Under the pieces are notes generated by a model. The model saw nothing but the letters and a program-made list of their open reading frames with translations. It was not told the origin of the DNA and made no database searches. Of a stretch of DNA of 64,000 nt, positions 11,721-22,419 are shown piece after piece (within the stretch, counting starts at the first letter, position 1; every line of letters starts with the position of its first letter). Location: NCBI GenBank assembly GCA_020747065.1, contig JAGMVK010000006.1, positions 2,232,001 to 2,296,000 on the forward strand, given 5' to 3'. The translations under genes and the position numbers were made by a program. This DNA comes from Cadophora sp. MPI-SDFR-AT-0126 (lineage: Eukaryota; Ascomycota; Leotiomycetes; Helotiales; Ploettnerulaceae).

Positions 11721-12816
11721 CTAATCATCCATCCAATCCATGGACGGATCGTAATCCTCATCTTTTGGGTTGTCTGGCTCCAGGAAGACTTCGGAATGGT
11801 CGTATTCTTTCCAAATGTAGACGTTTGATGTATGGGACTTCTCAGTCTCCTTCGCAATTTTTTTATTCGTTTTGTACTTCTCGTCGGTAGGTCTTGGATT
11901 AGGTGGTGGGATTGCCGCGGAAGGAGGAGAGTTCGTGTTGTATGTGACTTTCCAGATGATTTTTCTGTAGGGAGGCTTCAAGTCGATTTTGTTAGTACAA
12001 TCAGAAGTAAAGATTGGAGGGAGCTTGTTGCAAGTTCGTCGTGGTCGCGAGAATGCTTCAGTACGGCATGAGACATTGTTTTCGACGTCGTCTGGGAAGA
12101 CCGGTATAGTCCTGCCGGACTTGTGTGTGGTTACACTTGAAGGAAGTATTTCTGGAGATGGAGCTCGAGATCTGATTGATCTGGTATCCATTTTCATCTC
12201 TTTCATATATTGTTCGATTTCCTCGAGTCTGCTAGTCGCATGCGCGATTTTGACGAGTCGATCGGTTTCCATTTCTGCAATCTTGGAATTTACTAAATTA
12301 TCCAACTATCAGCATTCGACGAATATGAGCTCCTGCAAAAATGAAGGCACAACTCACAACTTTCTGTTTCCGCTAGAAGCACATCTTTTCTGAAACCCAT
12401 CATTTTCTTATTTCGTTCCATTTGCTTTCGCTTCTTGTCTAGTTTCGCATTGATCTTCCGTGCTTGTCGGTCAACCCATCTGCTGTCTCCAAATCCTGTT
12501 AATTATTTTGACTGTTTGCTACAGCAAACTTGAGACTCACACCTGCGACTCGTTTCGCTGAAGAGAACGTGCTTTTGGGCTATGGAACTTTGGTATGTGG
12601 CTATGATTGCGGCTGCTATGTATTTGTGATTAGCAAACCAGTCCAAAAGAGGATTTTGATGAGGCCCAACTCGAAACCTACTATTGTTGTTGCTATCTTG
12701 TATCGTCTTGAGTAATTGTTGTCGCTCTTCTTCCAGAGCAGAGATATCAGAGGAAGCTAGATGAAACATCAGCTCTCTTCACAAAAACAACCTCAGAATG
12801 AGTTCAACTTACACAT
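11721..12816 (-). CDS. Hypothetical multi-exon basic/coiled-coil protein
   Basis: Exons 12756-12682, 12615-12543, 12482-12358 and 12292-11721 join with consistent phases and GT-AG borders, giving about 280 residues. The order is: a short acidic helix (SALEEERQQLLKTIQD), a helix ending SETSR, a very basic helix (RWVDRQARKINAKLDKKRKQ), a second coiled coil (IAEMETDRLVKIAHATSRLEEIEQYMKEM), then a Pro/Ser linker and an acidic C-terminus ending DYDPSMDWMDD. The 5' end is uncertain. The nearest ATG (12816-12814) sits four bases before a GTAAGT donor, which would give an almost empty first exon. The upstream frame is open to about 13017 but lacks an ATG, so a further 5' exon may be missing. No known family was recognised. 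Confidence 0.55.
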
Positions 12817-13939
12817 CTTTATCAGCTCAACGTATTCCTCTGAAGTACACTCTCTTGATAGATTATCGTTTGGTTGTCGTTGGTCGGGATTCGAGGACTG
12901 AGAGTGCTGAGAAGAGAGTGCGAGGTGCCAAGAGTTGAGTTGAAGATACTTTGAAAAGCTGAGGAAGGAGCCTTGTGGAAGCCTTGGCAGATATGAAAAG
13001 TAACGAGGAAGTACTTTCTAGGAGTTCACTTTTGAATTCGTTTTCAACTTTGCTGCTTTCATGAGAGTATGATATGCCAAGAAACCCAAGAATCTGGTGT
13101 ATCAGCTTGCCAGACTATGATCTGGGAAGCTGGTTCAAATGAGCGAGTGTAAAACTGGCGGTCATGGAATTGGCAGTGAAGCGAAATCAAATAGATGAGT
13201 CAGTGTGATGCTGCCTGATCTATGTAAGAGCGTCGTACTGCGCTGGATGAGTTTATTTTTACTAGATAGCGAAAATTGCGTCTTATCAGAATTGTTTGGT
13301 GTAGAAGTGGGTCGCAAGTGCAGTTGATGTTGTTTGTCAATGGACAAATTGTTCCAATCACAATTGCTGCTGCTGTATTGGGAGGATACAAATTCTTTGC
13401 TAACAAGACGATAGCATAAGAAGTAAGTTGTATGAATTTTCAGCAAGGACAACGAGTGTCAAAAGTTATAGTTGGTATGATGCTCCGGAGATTTCTGAAC
13501 TCTGTATGCTATGTGATAAGAGAAAACTCTTTTAAAGTGAACTCCTCTTGCAATATGATTAAGAGAACATCACGAGAGAAATGGAAAATCGGTTTCTATT
13601 TCTTGTTCTCAACGTCGTTCCATCCGACTTCCAGAGGTTCATTGTTTTGTTCCTAAGATTAAGCGAATTCATCCCGACCAAACTTGACTGTGGAATATTA
13701 AATTTCTTGTACTTGGGAATTTAGCACTTCTCAGCCATCGTGATTTGATACTTGTCTTCAATCGTTGCATTTTACCCCAATATCTTCTCGTTTTATAAGA
13801 AATTTAAAAAAGTAGACACGGCTAACAGGCAGCCTCGTATGCAAGGCTACCATCCGGACTTTCGGCATCCCCGCACTTTCCTACTTCCGGCCTGACATAT
13901 ATCAATGGCTCAATCCCCAGAAGCAAAATACAGCAATTC
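12817..13939. other. Divergent intergenic region
   Basis: About 1.1 kb between the starts of two divergent genes. Several short ORFs overlap on both strands without coding character. No repeat seen. Confidence 0.45.
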
Positions 13940-15158
13940 ATGAATCGAACCTTGCAGATCCAGAAACACTCCATTATGACCTCTGAAGCAACATCAGAAT
14001 CAACTTTCAAAGACGGAGCCTGGCACGGCCAAATCTCCGAAGGAGGTCAATTCCCCCCAGAAGCAGGCCGCTACCACCTCTACATCGGTCTGTCTCCTTC
14101 CTTCCCTCCTCCCTTTCTCTCACAACCCCTCGCCCACTCACCTAAATTCACATCTCTAACAACAATCTACAGGCCTCTTCTGCCCCTTCGCCCACCGTGT
14201 CAACCTAATCCGCCACCTCAAAGGCCTCACCACCACCATCCCAATCTCCATCGTAAAACCCTACCCAAAAGGCGACTCCACCGGCTATCCCGGGTGGAAA
14301 TTCCCCTCCGCATCGGATCCCTACGAGGGCGCGACGCCCGACCACCTCTTCAACAGCCCGTACATGCACAGCATCTACTTCCGCGACAAGCCCGATTACA
14401 AAGGCCGCTACAGCGTTCCTGTGCTCTGGGACACGAAGACCAATCGCTTGGTGAACAACGAGAGTCTGGAGATGCTGAGGGATTGGAATGAGGGGTGGAA
14501 CTCGATATTGGAGGGCGAGAACAGGGAGTTGGATCTGTATCCTGGGGAGTTGAGGGAGAGGATTGAGGAGATTGGAGGGTGGATGCAGGCTGATCTCAAT
14601 TCGGGGGTCTACAAGGCGGGATTTGCACCGGATCAGGAAACGTATGATAGGAACGTCGTACCTGTTTTCAGAGCTCTCAATCGGCTCGAGAATATCATCT
14701 ATGAGAATGGAGGACCTTATGTTCTTGGGGAGAGGTTGACGGAATTGGATTTGAGGCTTTTTCCGACGGTAGTGAGGTTCGATACGGTGTATGTCCAGCA
14801 TTTTAAGTGCAATTTGGGGACGATCAGACATGATTATCCGGTCATAAATGCGTGGTTGAAAAACCTGTACTGGAACGTAAAGGGGTTCAGACAGACGACT
14901 GACTTCAGGCATATTAAGGAGAATGTGAGTTTCGTTTGTTTTCCTTACTGCGGTGGATCTATTGGGAAAGAGGGAGCGACTGAGCGTAGGAAGTGGATTG
15001 ATGATGGTGCTGATTAATGTGCGAAATAGTATACAAAGAGCCATGGAGATATTAATCCAAAAGCCATCACGCCCATGGGACCGATTCCTGATGTCGAGAA
15101 AGGCGTGGAGAAGGATTGGAGTAAGCTACAACCTGGCGGGGTAGAATTGCCCGAGTAG
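13940..15158 (+). CDS. Omega-class/Ecm4-type glutathione transferase (glutathionyl-hydroquinone reductase family)
   Basis: Exons 13940-14087, 14173-14924 and 15030-15158 in phase. Two in-frame starts exist (13940 and 13976); the second gives 330 residues and begins closer to the conserved region. The N-terminal thioredoxin-like half contains FCPFAHRVNLIR, the CPxAHR active-site cysteine motif of the Ecm4/YqjG family, rebuilt across the first intron, and the GYPGWKFP region before it binds glutathione. SVPVLWDTKTNRLVNNES is the cis-Pro and glutathione-contacting segment. The helical C-terminal half includes GERLTELDLRLFPTVVRFD, the N-capping box of these enzymes, and NLYWNVKGFRQTTDF. These proteins reduce glutathionyl-hydroquinones and deglutathionylate substrates through the cysteine. 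The final exon begins YTKSHGDINP, the usual Ecm4 C-terminal block. All key residues are present. Confidence 0.9.
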
Positions 15159-15700
15159 GCCAATATCAAGTAGCACTGGACTTGGAATCTTACAAAATGC
15201 TCGTGTAAAAGGCTGAAGTATATCTCGCATACATATTCCTCCTTGTCTCGGCATTCTTTTATAATTAAATCAATGTTTACTTTCTGTTGATCCTACCTAC
15301 CATAATTTACTCATCACTAGTGGGGCAAACTCTTACCCCGCGGCGAGATTCCGCACCCCTGAAGGTTATCTTGACCCCGCTACTCGTATTCATCCGAGAT
15401 ACGACCCCTCATTTCCCAGCTTTACGGAGCTCCCAATACCTCCGTAGGGAAAAACTTTATCACGCGGAACGCCACAGTCATCAAGCTGTCCAATTATTCC
15501 GAATCTCATCCTTCTCTTCAATTGTTCCTTCCTTTGTTTTTCCAAAGTTTTTCCGTGTGCAAGATTTCAGTCAATAATTCGCAATTCTTTAATTCTTCAG
15601 TTGCTCCATACTAGCCAGTACCAAGCTCCATCATCGCCAACTCGAATTCACGCACAAGAAACGAACTTTAGCAAGCAGACAAGCAAGCAAGTCAGCAACA
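15159..15700. other. Intergenic region / promoter of the Dabb gene
   Basis: About 540 bases holding the 3' end of the glutathione transferase gene and the promoter of the next gene. The last 150 bases are CA- and CAAG-rich, as in many fungal 5' leaders. No gene. Confidence 0.5.
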
Positions 15701-16569
15701 ATGGCATCAAAAACAGTCCGCGTAACGATGTTCAAGATTCCCTCTAAGGAAAACCAGCAAAAGCTTCTCGGATTATATAGAACTCTCAGTCAAACTGCTA
15801 AGAAGGTACGTACCTTCGTCTCCTTTCCTTTTCCCAAGTTCCATCGATCCGTCCACCTGCTTCTCTTCCTCTCCTTCTCAAACTCCGTCTCTTCCGGATC
15901 CTCCTTTCTGATATCCTCCTTACCGTTTTCTCTGTTTCTTCTCCGACTTTTCAGATATCCTCCCTCCCTTCTACGCCCCATTACCTATACTCCCTATCTC
16001 TCCCCCCTCCCCCTTCCCCTTATCCACCATCCCCCATCCCCCATTCCCCCTCTCTCTCCTCACCTAAACCTCCCCTCCCCTCACGCTCAACTCCCTAACT
16101 AACCATCAAAACGCAACAGGACAACAAACCCTACATCCTCTCCCTCCAAGCCGGCCCGGCCCACGACGACGTCCGGTCCCAGGGCTACACGCTGATCGCC
16201 AAGAGCGAGTTCAAGAGCCTGGAGGATATGAAGTTCTATGATGAGGGGTGTGAGGCGCATCAGGTTTTGAAGGTATGTTTTGGTTTCTTTTGGGTTTAGG
16301 GGGGATTTGGATTGGGCGGAGGGGGAGGAGGATTCGGATGCGGGGTGGTGGGAGGGATGAGGGATGGGATGGGAGAGGGAGGTCGGGCTGGATAGGATTA
16401 GAGAGAGAAATTGAGAGACTAAGGGGATTGAGTTTGGGGAGGAGAGGATCGGTTCATATGGAGTAAAAGCTGACTTGTGGTGATGAAATAGACTGGTGTA
16501 AAGACATTGGGTGTCGAAGGTATCATGACTGTTTACTTCCATCCGGAGGTTTCAGCTGGTAGTGCTTGA
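15701..16569 (+). CDS. Stress-response A/B-barrel (Dabb) domain protein
   Basis: Three exons, 15701-15805, 16120-16272 and 16492-16569, all in phase 0, giving 111 residues, the normal size of a single Dabb domain. It begins MASKTVRVTMFKIP, then a helix (ENQQKLLGLYRTLSQ), a strand with YILSLQAGP and GYTLIAKSEFKSLEDMKFYD, and ends TVYFHPEVSAG. This is the ferredoxin-like beta-alpha-beta pattern of the family, which forms dimeric barrels; members include olivetolic acid cyclase-like and stress-induced proteins, but no specific reaction can be given. The introns are long for this window: intron 1 (314 bases) is strongly pyrimidine-rich and intron 2 (219 bases) strongly purine-rich on the same strand. 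Confidence 0.82.
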
Positions 16570-16951
16570 GTGAGCCGATCACGGGATAGATCGAGGAGCG
16601 GTGCGAGTCGCGAAGGGGACGTCTCTCGATATGAGCATGATATGGCTTAGATTTGGTGCTGGATTTGGGCTTGAAAGGCTTTGGACTATACATAGAAGCT
16701 TGTGCTTGGACTTCGAAGTCTGCTGTCATGATTGGACACTTTACACGTCGGGATGATAGACTTGAAATTATTTCATTTTTGCCGGAGCTGCTGAAAGCAA
16801 GTGTGGCCGTTTAGTTGTGCTTAAGTTACCAGCCGCCATATAACCACAACTAGAGCTTCGCCCTACCATCCTGTCTGTACCGTCCACATCAGTCTCTGGC
16901 CGCCCCTCCGCAAGCAGAGCAGAAAAGCAAGCAGAGACTACAGCTCGGCAC
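16570..16951. other. Convergent 3' gap
   Basis: About 380 bases between the ends of the Dabb and dienelactone hydrolase genes. No coding signal seen. Confidence 0.5.
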
Positions 16952-18270
16952 TCACAAATACTTCGCAAAGAACTCCAACAGCGTCTTGTAACCCCTCTCA
17001 TACTCTGCCTTAACCCTCTCATCCTCCAGATCCGCCCTAGCAGCCATCCACCCATGAATCTGATCCCCAAAAATCTCAACATGCTTCTCGCCCTTCAGAT
17101 TCTTCTCGAACTTCTCGACATCCTCCTTGGGTTCGTCCTTGCTAGCTAGCATGCACAGAGGGATCTTGATATTTTCGGCTTCGGAGGGATCGACCATTGC
17201 TGGGTGGCATTCGGCTCCTGCGGTGAAGGGGGTGGAGGATGTGGACGTCGTGAGGGAGACGATCTTCCCGCCCCAGCAGAAGCCGACTATGCCCCAGATT
17301 TTGATGGAAGGGTAGGCTTTGACTATAGCTTCGACAATGGTGGGGACTTTGGAGGCGGTTGCGGGAGGCGCGCCAGTGGTCTGTGAGGAGCAAGTTAGTA
17401 TGAATTATTCTCTGACTAGATTGTGAAAAAGCGGAAGAGACTGACCTGGAAGAAGTTTCCAAGAGCCTTTCCCTTCTCCTCGTTATCAGGTGGGTACCTG
17501 TTCCGAGTTCTCATCAGCTTTCTCGCTCTTGTTTTCATCTCGGTGTGTCCGCTCCAAAAAGAGGAAGATCTAGTTTCGTGAATAGAGTACTCACCATGAG
17601 ATATCAGCAGGTTTACCCTCAAACCAATCAGGGATGAAGACCTGATATTGATTATCCTTATCGCTCGTAGCGAGGATATCAGCGCCTTGGAGAGATTGTG
17701 GAAAGTAGCCGAAGATCTGGTTACGAGTTAAGTCAGTGACTGGTATCAATGGGCACTTTCACGTGTTTGAAGGTCATGGTGAGTAGCCTGGGTGATATAA
17801 AGATGAAAGGAATTGTAAGCCCAGCGATAGACAAAGTTAACACTCACATCGTAGATATACAACAATCCCTTCTTAGCACTGCCTGGACCGGTGACATCTA
17901 TCATCAACAGCATTAGCATTGCCGTATCTCAAATCTCCCTCATCCAACCCTCACTCACGCATCAGACCACCCATCCTTCTCCCCCAATCATCCCCAAAAA
18001 TCAAACAAAACACAAAAGAAAATTAAACTCACAAGTCTTCAACCCCCCAATCGTCTCATACTTTCCCTTCTCCTTATACCCCTTGGCCACAATAGGAGGG
18101 ATACTGCAGCATGCCGCACTATGGCCGTGTTGTCCTTGAATCTGAGCCATTCTGAGCCGTTTAGCTGTCGAGAATGTTCTCTGGATCTGAAAGGCTGTCC
18201 TTTGGTTGGCTTTTAGTGAAGATCTTGTGATTATCGTCGTTGGGGTTCTGAAGAGGATTCTGGTGTTCAT
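16952..18270 (-). CDS. Dienelactone hydrolase family protein, probably mitochondrial
   Basis: Five exons in phase: 18270-18033, 17897-17848, 17716-17595, 17497-17446 and 17380-16952, giving 296 residues. The alpha/beta-hydrolase triad is visible: nucleophile Cys in GFCWGGK (about 189), Asp in ASKDEP (about 236) and His in QIHGWM (about 263). Cys rather than Ser as nucleophile is diagnostic of dienelactone hydrolases. YIYDIFGYFPQSLQGADILA and VFIPDWFEG are further family landmarks. The nearest relatives are the fungal Aim2-like proteins. An internal ATG at 18150 (MAQIQGQHGHS) is the usual start of such proteins. The extra 40 residues from 18270 are Arg/Ser/Thr-rich, lack acidic residues and end RTFSTAKRLR, resembling a mitochondrial presequence. 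Dual targeting by alternative starts is possible. The substrate is unknown. Confidence 0.88.
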
Positions 18271-19135
18271 AAGACAGTATGGATGAGAAGTTATTGAATT
18301 GATTTTGAAGGAAAGAAATGATGAAGAGGAAGGAGGGGTCGAATCGGCGGGGTGGAGTGACGTCGATATTTGGAATTCCTGGGCTCCTGCATACCTAACT
18401 CCGAAAGGAGGGGTTTATCTCCATACACGTGACAGACTTTCATTCCAGCGCATCCACTTAGACCGGCAATTGAGTTGCTATGCCCTAGTAAGTTTGGATG
18501 GCGGCCAGAAGGAAAGGCAAACTTCTCTCCTATCTTGACTATTAAGAACTGGCAAGTGGCTTTTGCCAAGCAGGGGAACTCCATCTGATCTCCAGGGGTG
18601 GTGGGGCTGACTCGAGCGGTCTCAAGCGGGCATTTATTCAGGAACGAGATGGGGTCAGGGCAACAGTGATAGGTAGGAATTGACCAATCAGTAGACAGCT
18701 CTCATGTAGGTACATTGATCTCAATCAAAAAAAGGGTCAAAGAACTGAAGACAGAAATATATTTATGATTTATGTACGAATCAACTCAATTCCCAACTAA
18801 GCTGGTCTCAATTGAATTTCACAAGCGCTCAAAAGTGCGTGGCAAAGAACACTCCTCATGCTAACAGAATTCCTCTCACATTGAGCACTTTTTCGAGGGA
18901 GCGATGTTCATAGGAGTATCACGTTCGATACATACCCATGCTCATGCTCATCATACTCCTTCTTCTCCATGCCATAACGCCATGAACGAGAATGAAGCAA
19001 AGTAAGCACATACATCACACGTCATCCATATCCATCCCTCCATATGTCGCTCAAGAGCTGAATCTCCCTTTCTAGACTCGAATCCGACCCAAGCATGGAA
19101 GACAATAGACCCCCGAAAGGACATCCAAACAACAT
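18271..19135. other. Intergenic region
   Basis: About 860 bases between the start of the dienelactone hydrolase gene and the end of the SH3-protein gene. Likely promoter and 3' UTR. No gene or repeat recognised. Confidence 0.5.
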
Positions 19136-20122
19136 CTAAAAGATGCTATTAACAATATTTCCACCAATCGTAGCACCCGCACCGAAAATTGCCGCATTTC
19201 CAAGCTTCTTTCCGAACTTCTTACCCATCTCCTGACCCTTACCCGGCTTGCTAGGTTCCTCGGCAATAGCCATGGGTGGGACAGAGCTATTGTATGGGTT
19301 GCTTGGGCCTGGAGGCGGAGGACCTTGTTGTGGTTGGTACTGGCCCGGGTAGGCGTTATTGTAATTGGCTTTCTCGTTGCCGTAGGCGCCGTGCATCGTA
19401 GGTGGTCCTTGTGGCTGGGATGGGATGACTTGGACGTAATTTACAGGGAAGACTCCTTCTTTGCCGGTTCGAAGGTTACGGCCGAGCCACCAGTCGTTGC
19501 TGAAGAGTGTTAATTTTGCATTTGAGGCTTGTAGAATTGAAAGTGGGGGACTTACTTCATGTACTCGTGCACGACGATCTGGTCACCGGGCTCGAAGGTA
19601 CAGTCATCTGGCTCTGCATATCTGTAAAGCGCGGTGGCACGGGCGATCTCAGGCTTTGCAGGAGGAGCAGAAGGCGCCCGGTTTGGAACAGACGGCGCAA
19701 CGGGTGTGGTGTATGCTGGCGGGGGTGGGTCATTGAGACGCATATTGTTGAAGGCATTGGTGGGTACTGGAGCAGGAGCAGGAGCTTGGGCTTGCACGGG
19801 TGTAGGATTGCTGCGAGCAGAGGATCCACCTAGAGAGGATTCTGCAGGTAGAGCGGCCATGATGGTGTCGTAAGCTTCATCACTGATAGCTCCATGTTCC
19901 GCTAGGCTTTCGAGTTCCTGCCATACCGTCAGTAAAGTCCATACAAAGTGTACATAAAGTGGAAATCAGTCCGTCAGGAAGACCCCTCATTAATGAATCG
20001 GTTCTGATTTTATGCTAGCAATTAGAGGCATATTAACAAAAATAACGCAACAAACCTACATTCTTGATATTCCTCAACGACCGATTATTGTTAATAATCT
20101 TTTGTCTCTGTTCGGGATCCAT
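19136..20122 (-). CDS. Lsb1/Pin3-like SH3 domain protein
   Basis: Three exons in phase: 20122-20060, 19917-19556 and 19499-19136, giving 262 residues. The N-terminal helix (NNNRSLRNIKNELESLAEHG, then ISDEAYDTIMAALP) matches the region before the SH3 domain in the yeast Las17-binding proteins Lsb1 and Pin3/Lsb2. A Pro/Ala linker follows. The SH3 domain is ATALYRYAEPDDCTFEPGDQI, split by an intron and continuing NDWWLGRN, then GVFPVNYVQVI; the ALYxY, WW and FPxNYV residues are all present. The tail is Pro/Gln/Tyr-rich and ends in a Gly-rich hydrophobic segment (FGAGATIGGNIVNSIF). In yeast these proteins bind the WASP homologue and influence actin patch assembly and prion formation. The start MDPEQRQ was chosen by analogy, but the same frame stays open far upstream. 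Confidence 0.85.
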
Positions 20123-21925
20123 ACTGCGCGGCAAGAGTTTATTCTCGTAGTATGCGTATTCCGTATCAATACAATCCTTACAATTCGTGTGTCTCTTGCA
20201 ACTCCTAGCAGTAGCGTGCACGAGTCTCGTAATATGCAAGCGTTCTTCGACGGTGAAGTATTCGGGGCCACGAACTACGGAAGTTTGGCTTTGTGTGCGA
20301 GATATATATGTAGTGGAGGTTGAGTTTGTGGTGGAGGAGAAAGGTCGAGCCGAGCGCTTTACGATCGTGGGTTTCGAGGCGCTGTGAAGAAGGATCCGCA
20401 ATGTACTGCCGGAATGGCGGAGCGTGAATGGACTTGTGCCGAGCGTCGAAGGCGAAGATGGTGATCTGGAAGGTAGAGAGACTGAAGGGCTGAAACCACT
20501 TCCTGTACGTTGTTCTCTGAGGTTGATGGCACGTTGGATTCTAGAGGATGGTTGAACGGGAATCGAAAGACTGGATGAGCTGCTTGTACTGTCTGTCAAG
20601 GTTGACTGTTGACCCTTCTGAACCAGCTGGCTCTTCGAGAGACTTTCTAAATCGCTTTCCTTCTGTCCTTCTTCGTAGGAAATAAGGGCGAGAGATGGAG
20701 AGGAAGATGTTTCGTCGTCGTCGTGGCTGTTGGTGTTGGAAGACACGGCTCCGGCACCTTCAGGTCTCGGCGACTGGCTGGGCGGGTCCACTTCAGGGAC
20801 TTAAGCCGTTTTATCCACTGTGGCTGTGCCAAGCCCAAGCCCCAATCCGAGCCCAAGGCCAACACCAACACCAACATCGCCATCAGCATCTGCATTATCC
20901 AGTCCATTGACGCTCAATCCCAAAACAGACCTCCTCCTCTCCTCACAATTTCGATTGGAGCGAGGACAAGATCCAGAACCAGCAGAATTAGAACTGACAG
21001 CTCTCTTAGAGCCAGACAGCGCACGAACTGGTGTTTCTCTACTCGCGATCCTGACAAACGTCTCAGCCTGCTCACGATAATTGTGTTCCAGGTACTGGTC
21101 AATCAGATCGAGCGGTGAGTCGTGGTCCCAATCTGGGTCCTCGATAGGGGCGAGGAGCTTGGGAGTGAGGAGTTCTAGGTTGATATCTGGTGACTTCAGT
21201 GGTCCTGGGGAAGATTGGTATGTTTTTGGAGTGCTGCTGTAGACGGAAGAGACGGATGGCGTTTGCTGTTGATGCTCTTGCTGTTGGAACTGTGCTCGTA
21301 GGGTGCGGCCGTTGCTGGTGAGTTGCGAGGCGTAGGTGCTCTTGTGATTTGGCTTTCCAATCGGCTTTCCTTGTTGATAGAGGACATTGCGTGCTTCATA
21401 GCCGTTCTCTTCCTCCTCATTATCATCTTTCCATCCCTCTCGCCCATCATTCTCTTTCCCAAACACTTCTTCCAAATCCCTCGTCTTCAACTTCTCAAAA
21501 ACAACTCTTCTCCTTCCAACACCCAAGTGATCATAAAAATTGATCCCCAACCCTGCAGACGAACTGTCATCTGTAGTCGTGCTCTCGGTGTCGCTGTCGG
21601 CCCATTGACCTCTCTTGTATCTCAATTCAATTGGCTCTTCCTCTTCGTCCAATTGCTCGATCTCATGATCTGGAATTGGAAGATACATGTTGCTATCAGA
21701 CTCCATCTCTGTCTCTGTCTCTTTCTCTTTCTCTTTCCTTCTCAGTCTCTCCCTCTGTCGTCGTCTTTGCTGATATCTTAGATGAAACTCTTGAGCACAA
21801 CGAGATCGATCTGTCGGAGATCGATTGTGATGTTTTGGAGATGTTGGTGTCAGAAACGAGGTTGAGGTTGAAGTTTGGACCTGGGATGGAGATGGAGAGG
21901 GAGATGGAGGGGTGGGTGGAGTCAT
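20123..21925 (-). CDS. Hypothetical low-complexity protein, one frame interrupted by TAA, upstream of the SH3 gene
   Basis: From an ATG at 21925 the frame is open for 374 codons to a TAA at 20801-20803. It then continues open in the same frame for 226 codons straight into the SH3-protein start at 20122. The first part has a basic helix (YQQRRRQRERLRRKEKEK), a Ser/Thr/acidic stretch, then INFYDHLGVGRRRVVFEKLKTRDL and LDLIDQYLEHNYREQAETFV; it ends in a Gly/Leu repeat. The second part is Ser-rich but contains a conserved-looking block, YFTVEERLHITRLVHATARS then CKRHTNCKDCIDTEYAYYEN. An 81-base in-frame intron (donor GTGTTG in the Gly/Leu repeat, acceptor CCTGAAG) would remove the stop. The call is therefore either one gene with that intron, possibly fused to the SH3 protein, or two genes. 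Family not recognised. Confidence 0.5.
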
Positions 21926-22419
21926 TGTGGGAGATTAGGTTTGCAGTGCTGAGTGAATTCGAGGACCTTGTTCGTGCTTGTGCTTGTTCTCGAAGGTGAG
22001 TGAGTGGATTGGTTGTTTGTTTTAGTTGGTGAGGTGAGGAGGTGGGTTGAGGTGATGGTCTCCTGGGTCGGAGGGGGGAAACAATAAGCGAGAATGCTTA
22101 GACGAGGCGAAACAGTGAATCAAAATAAACGTCCATTAATTCGAAACGCAGGGACAAAAGTAGAGTGGAATATAAGAAAAGACAGGGAAATTATCCATTC
22201 GTTAAAATGCGCTTTCAGCTTTGTGCATAGTTATTAGAGGGTTATCTCTACTCATCTCTATTCAAGAGCGACAGCCTAAGCGAGGTCCTCAGCTGAACTC
22301 GTGCTGTGAAGTCACTTTAACCTTCTGGAGGTACTTGAACCACAACACACCCTAAAAAAGTCTCGCAAACAGAAACTGCCTTCTATCTTCTCGCGCTTCC
22401 CAAAGGTTGCTTTACATTT
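21926..22419. other. Intergenic region
   Basis: About 490 bases between two minus-strand genes: promoter of the low-complexity ORF and 3' end of the caspase-like gene. Nothing else seen. Confidence 0.5.
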
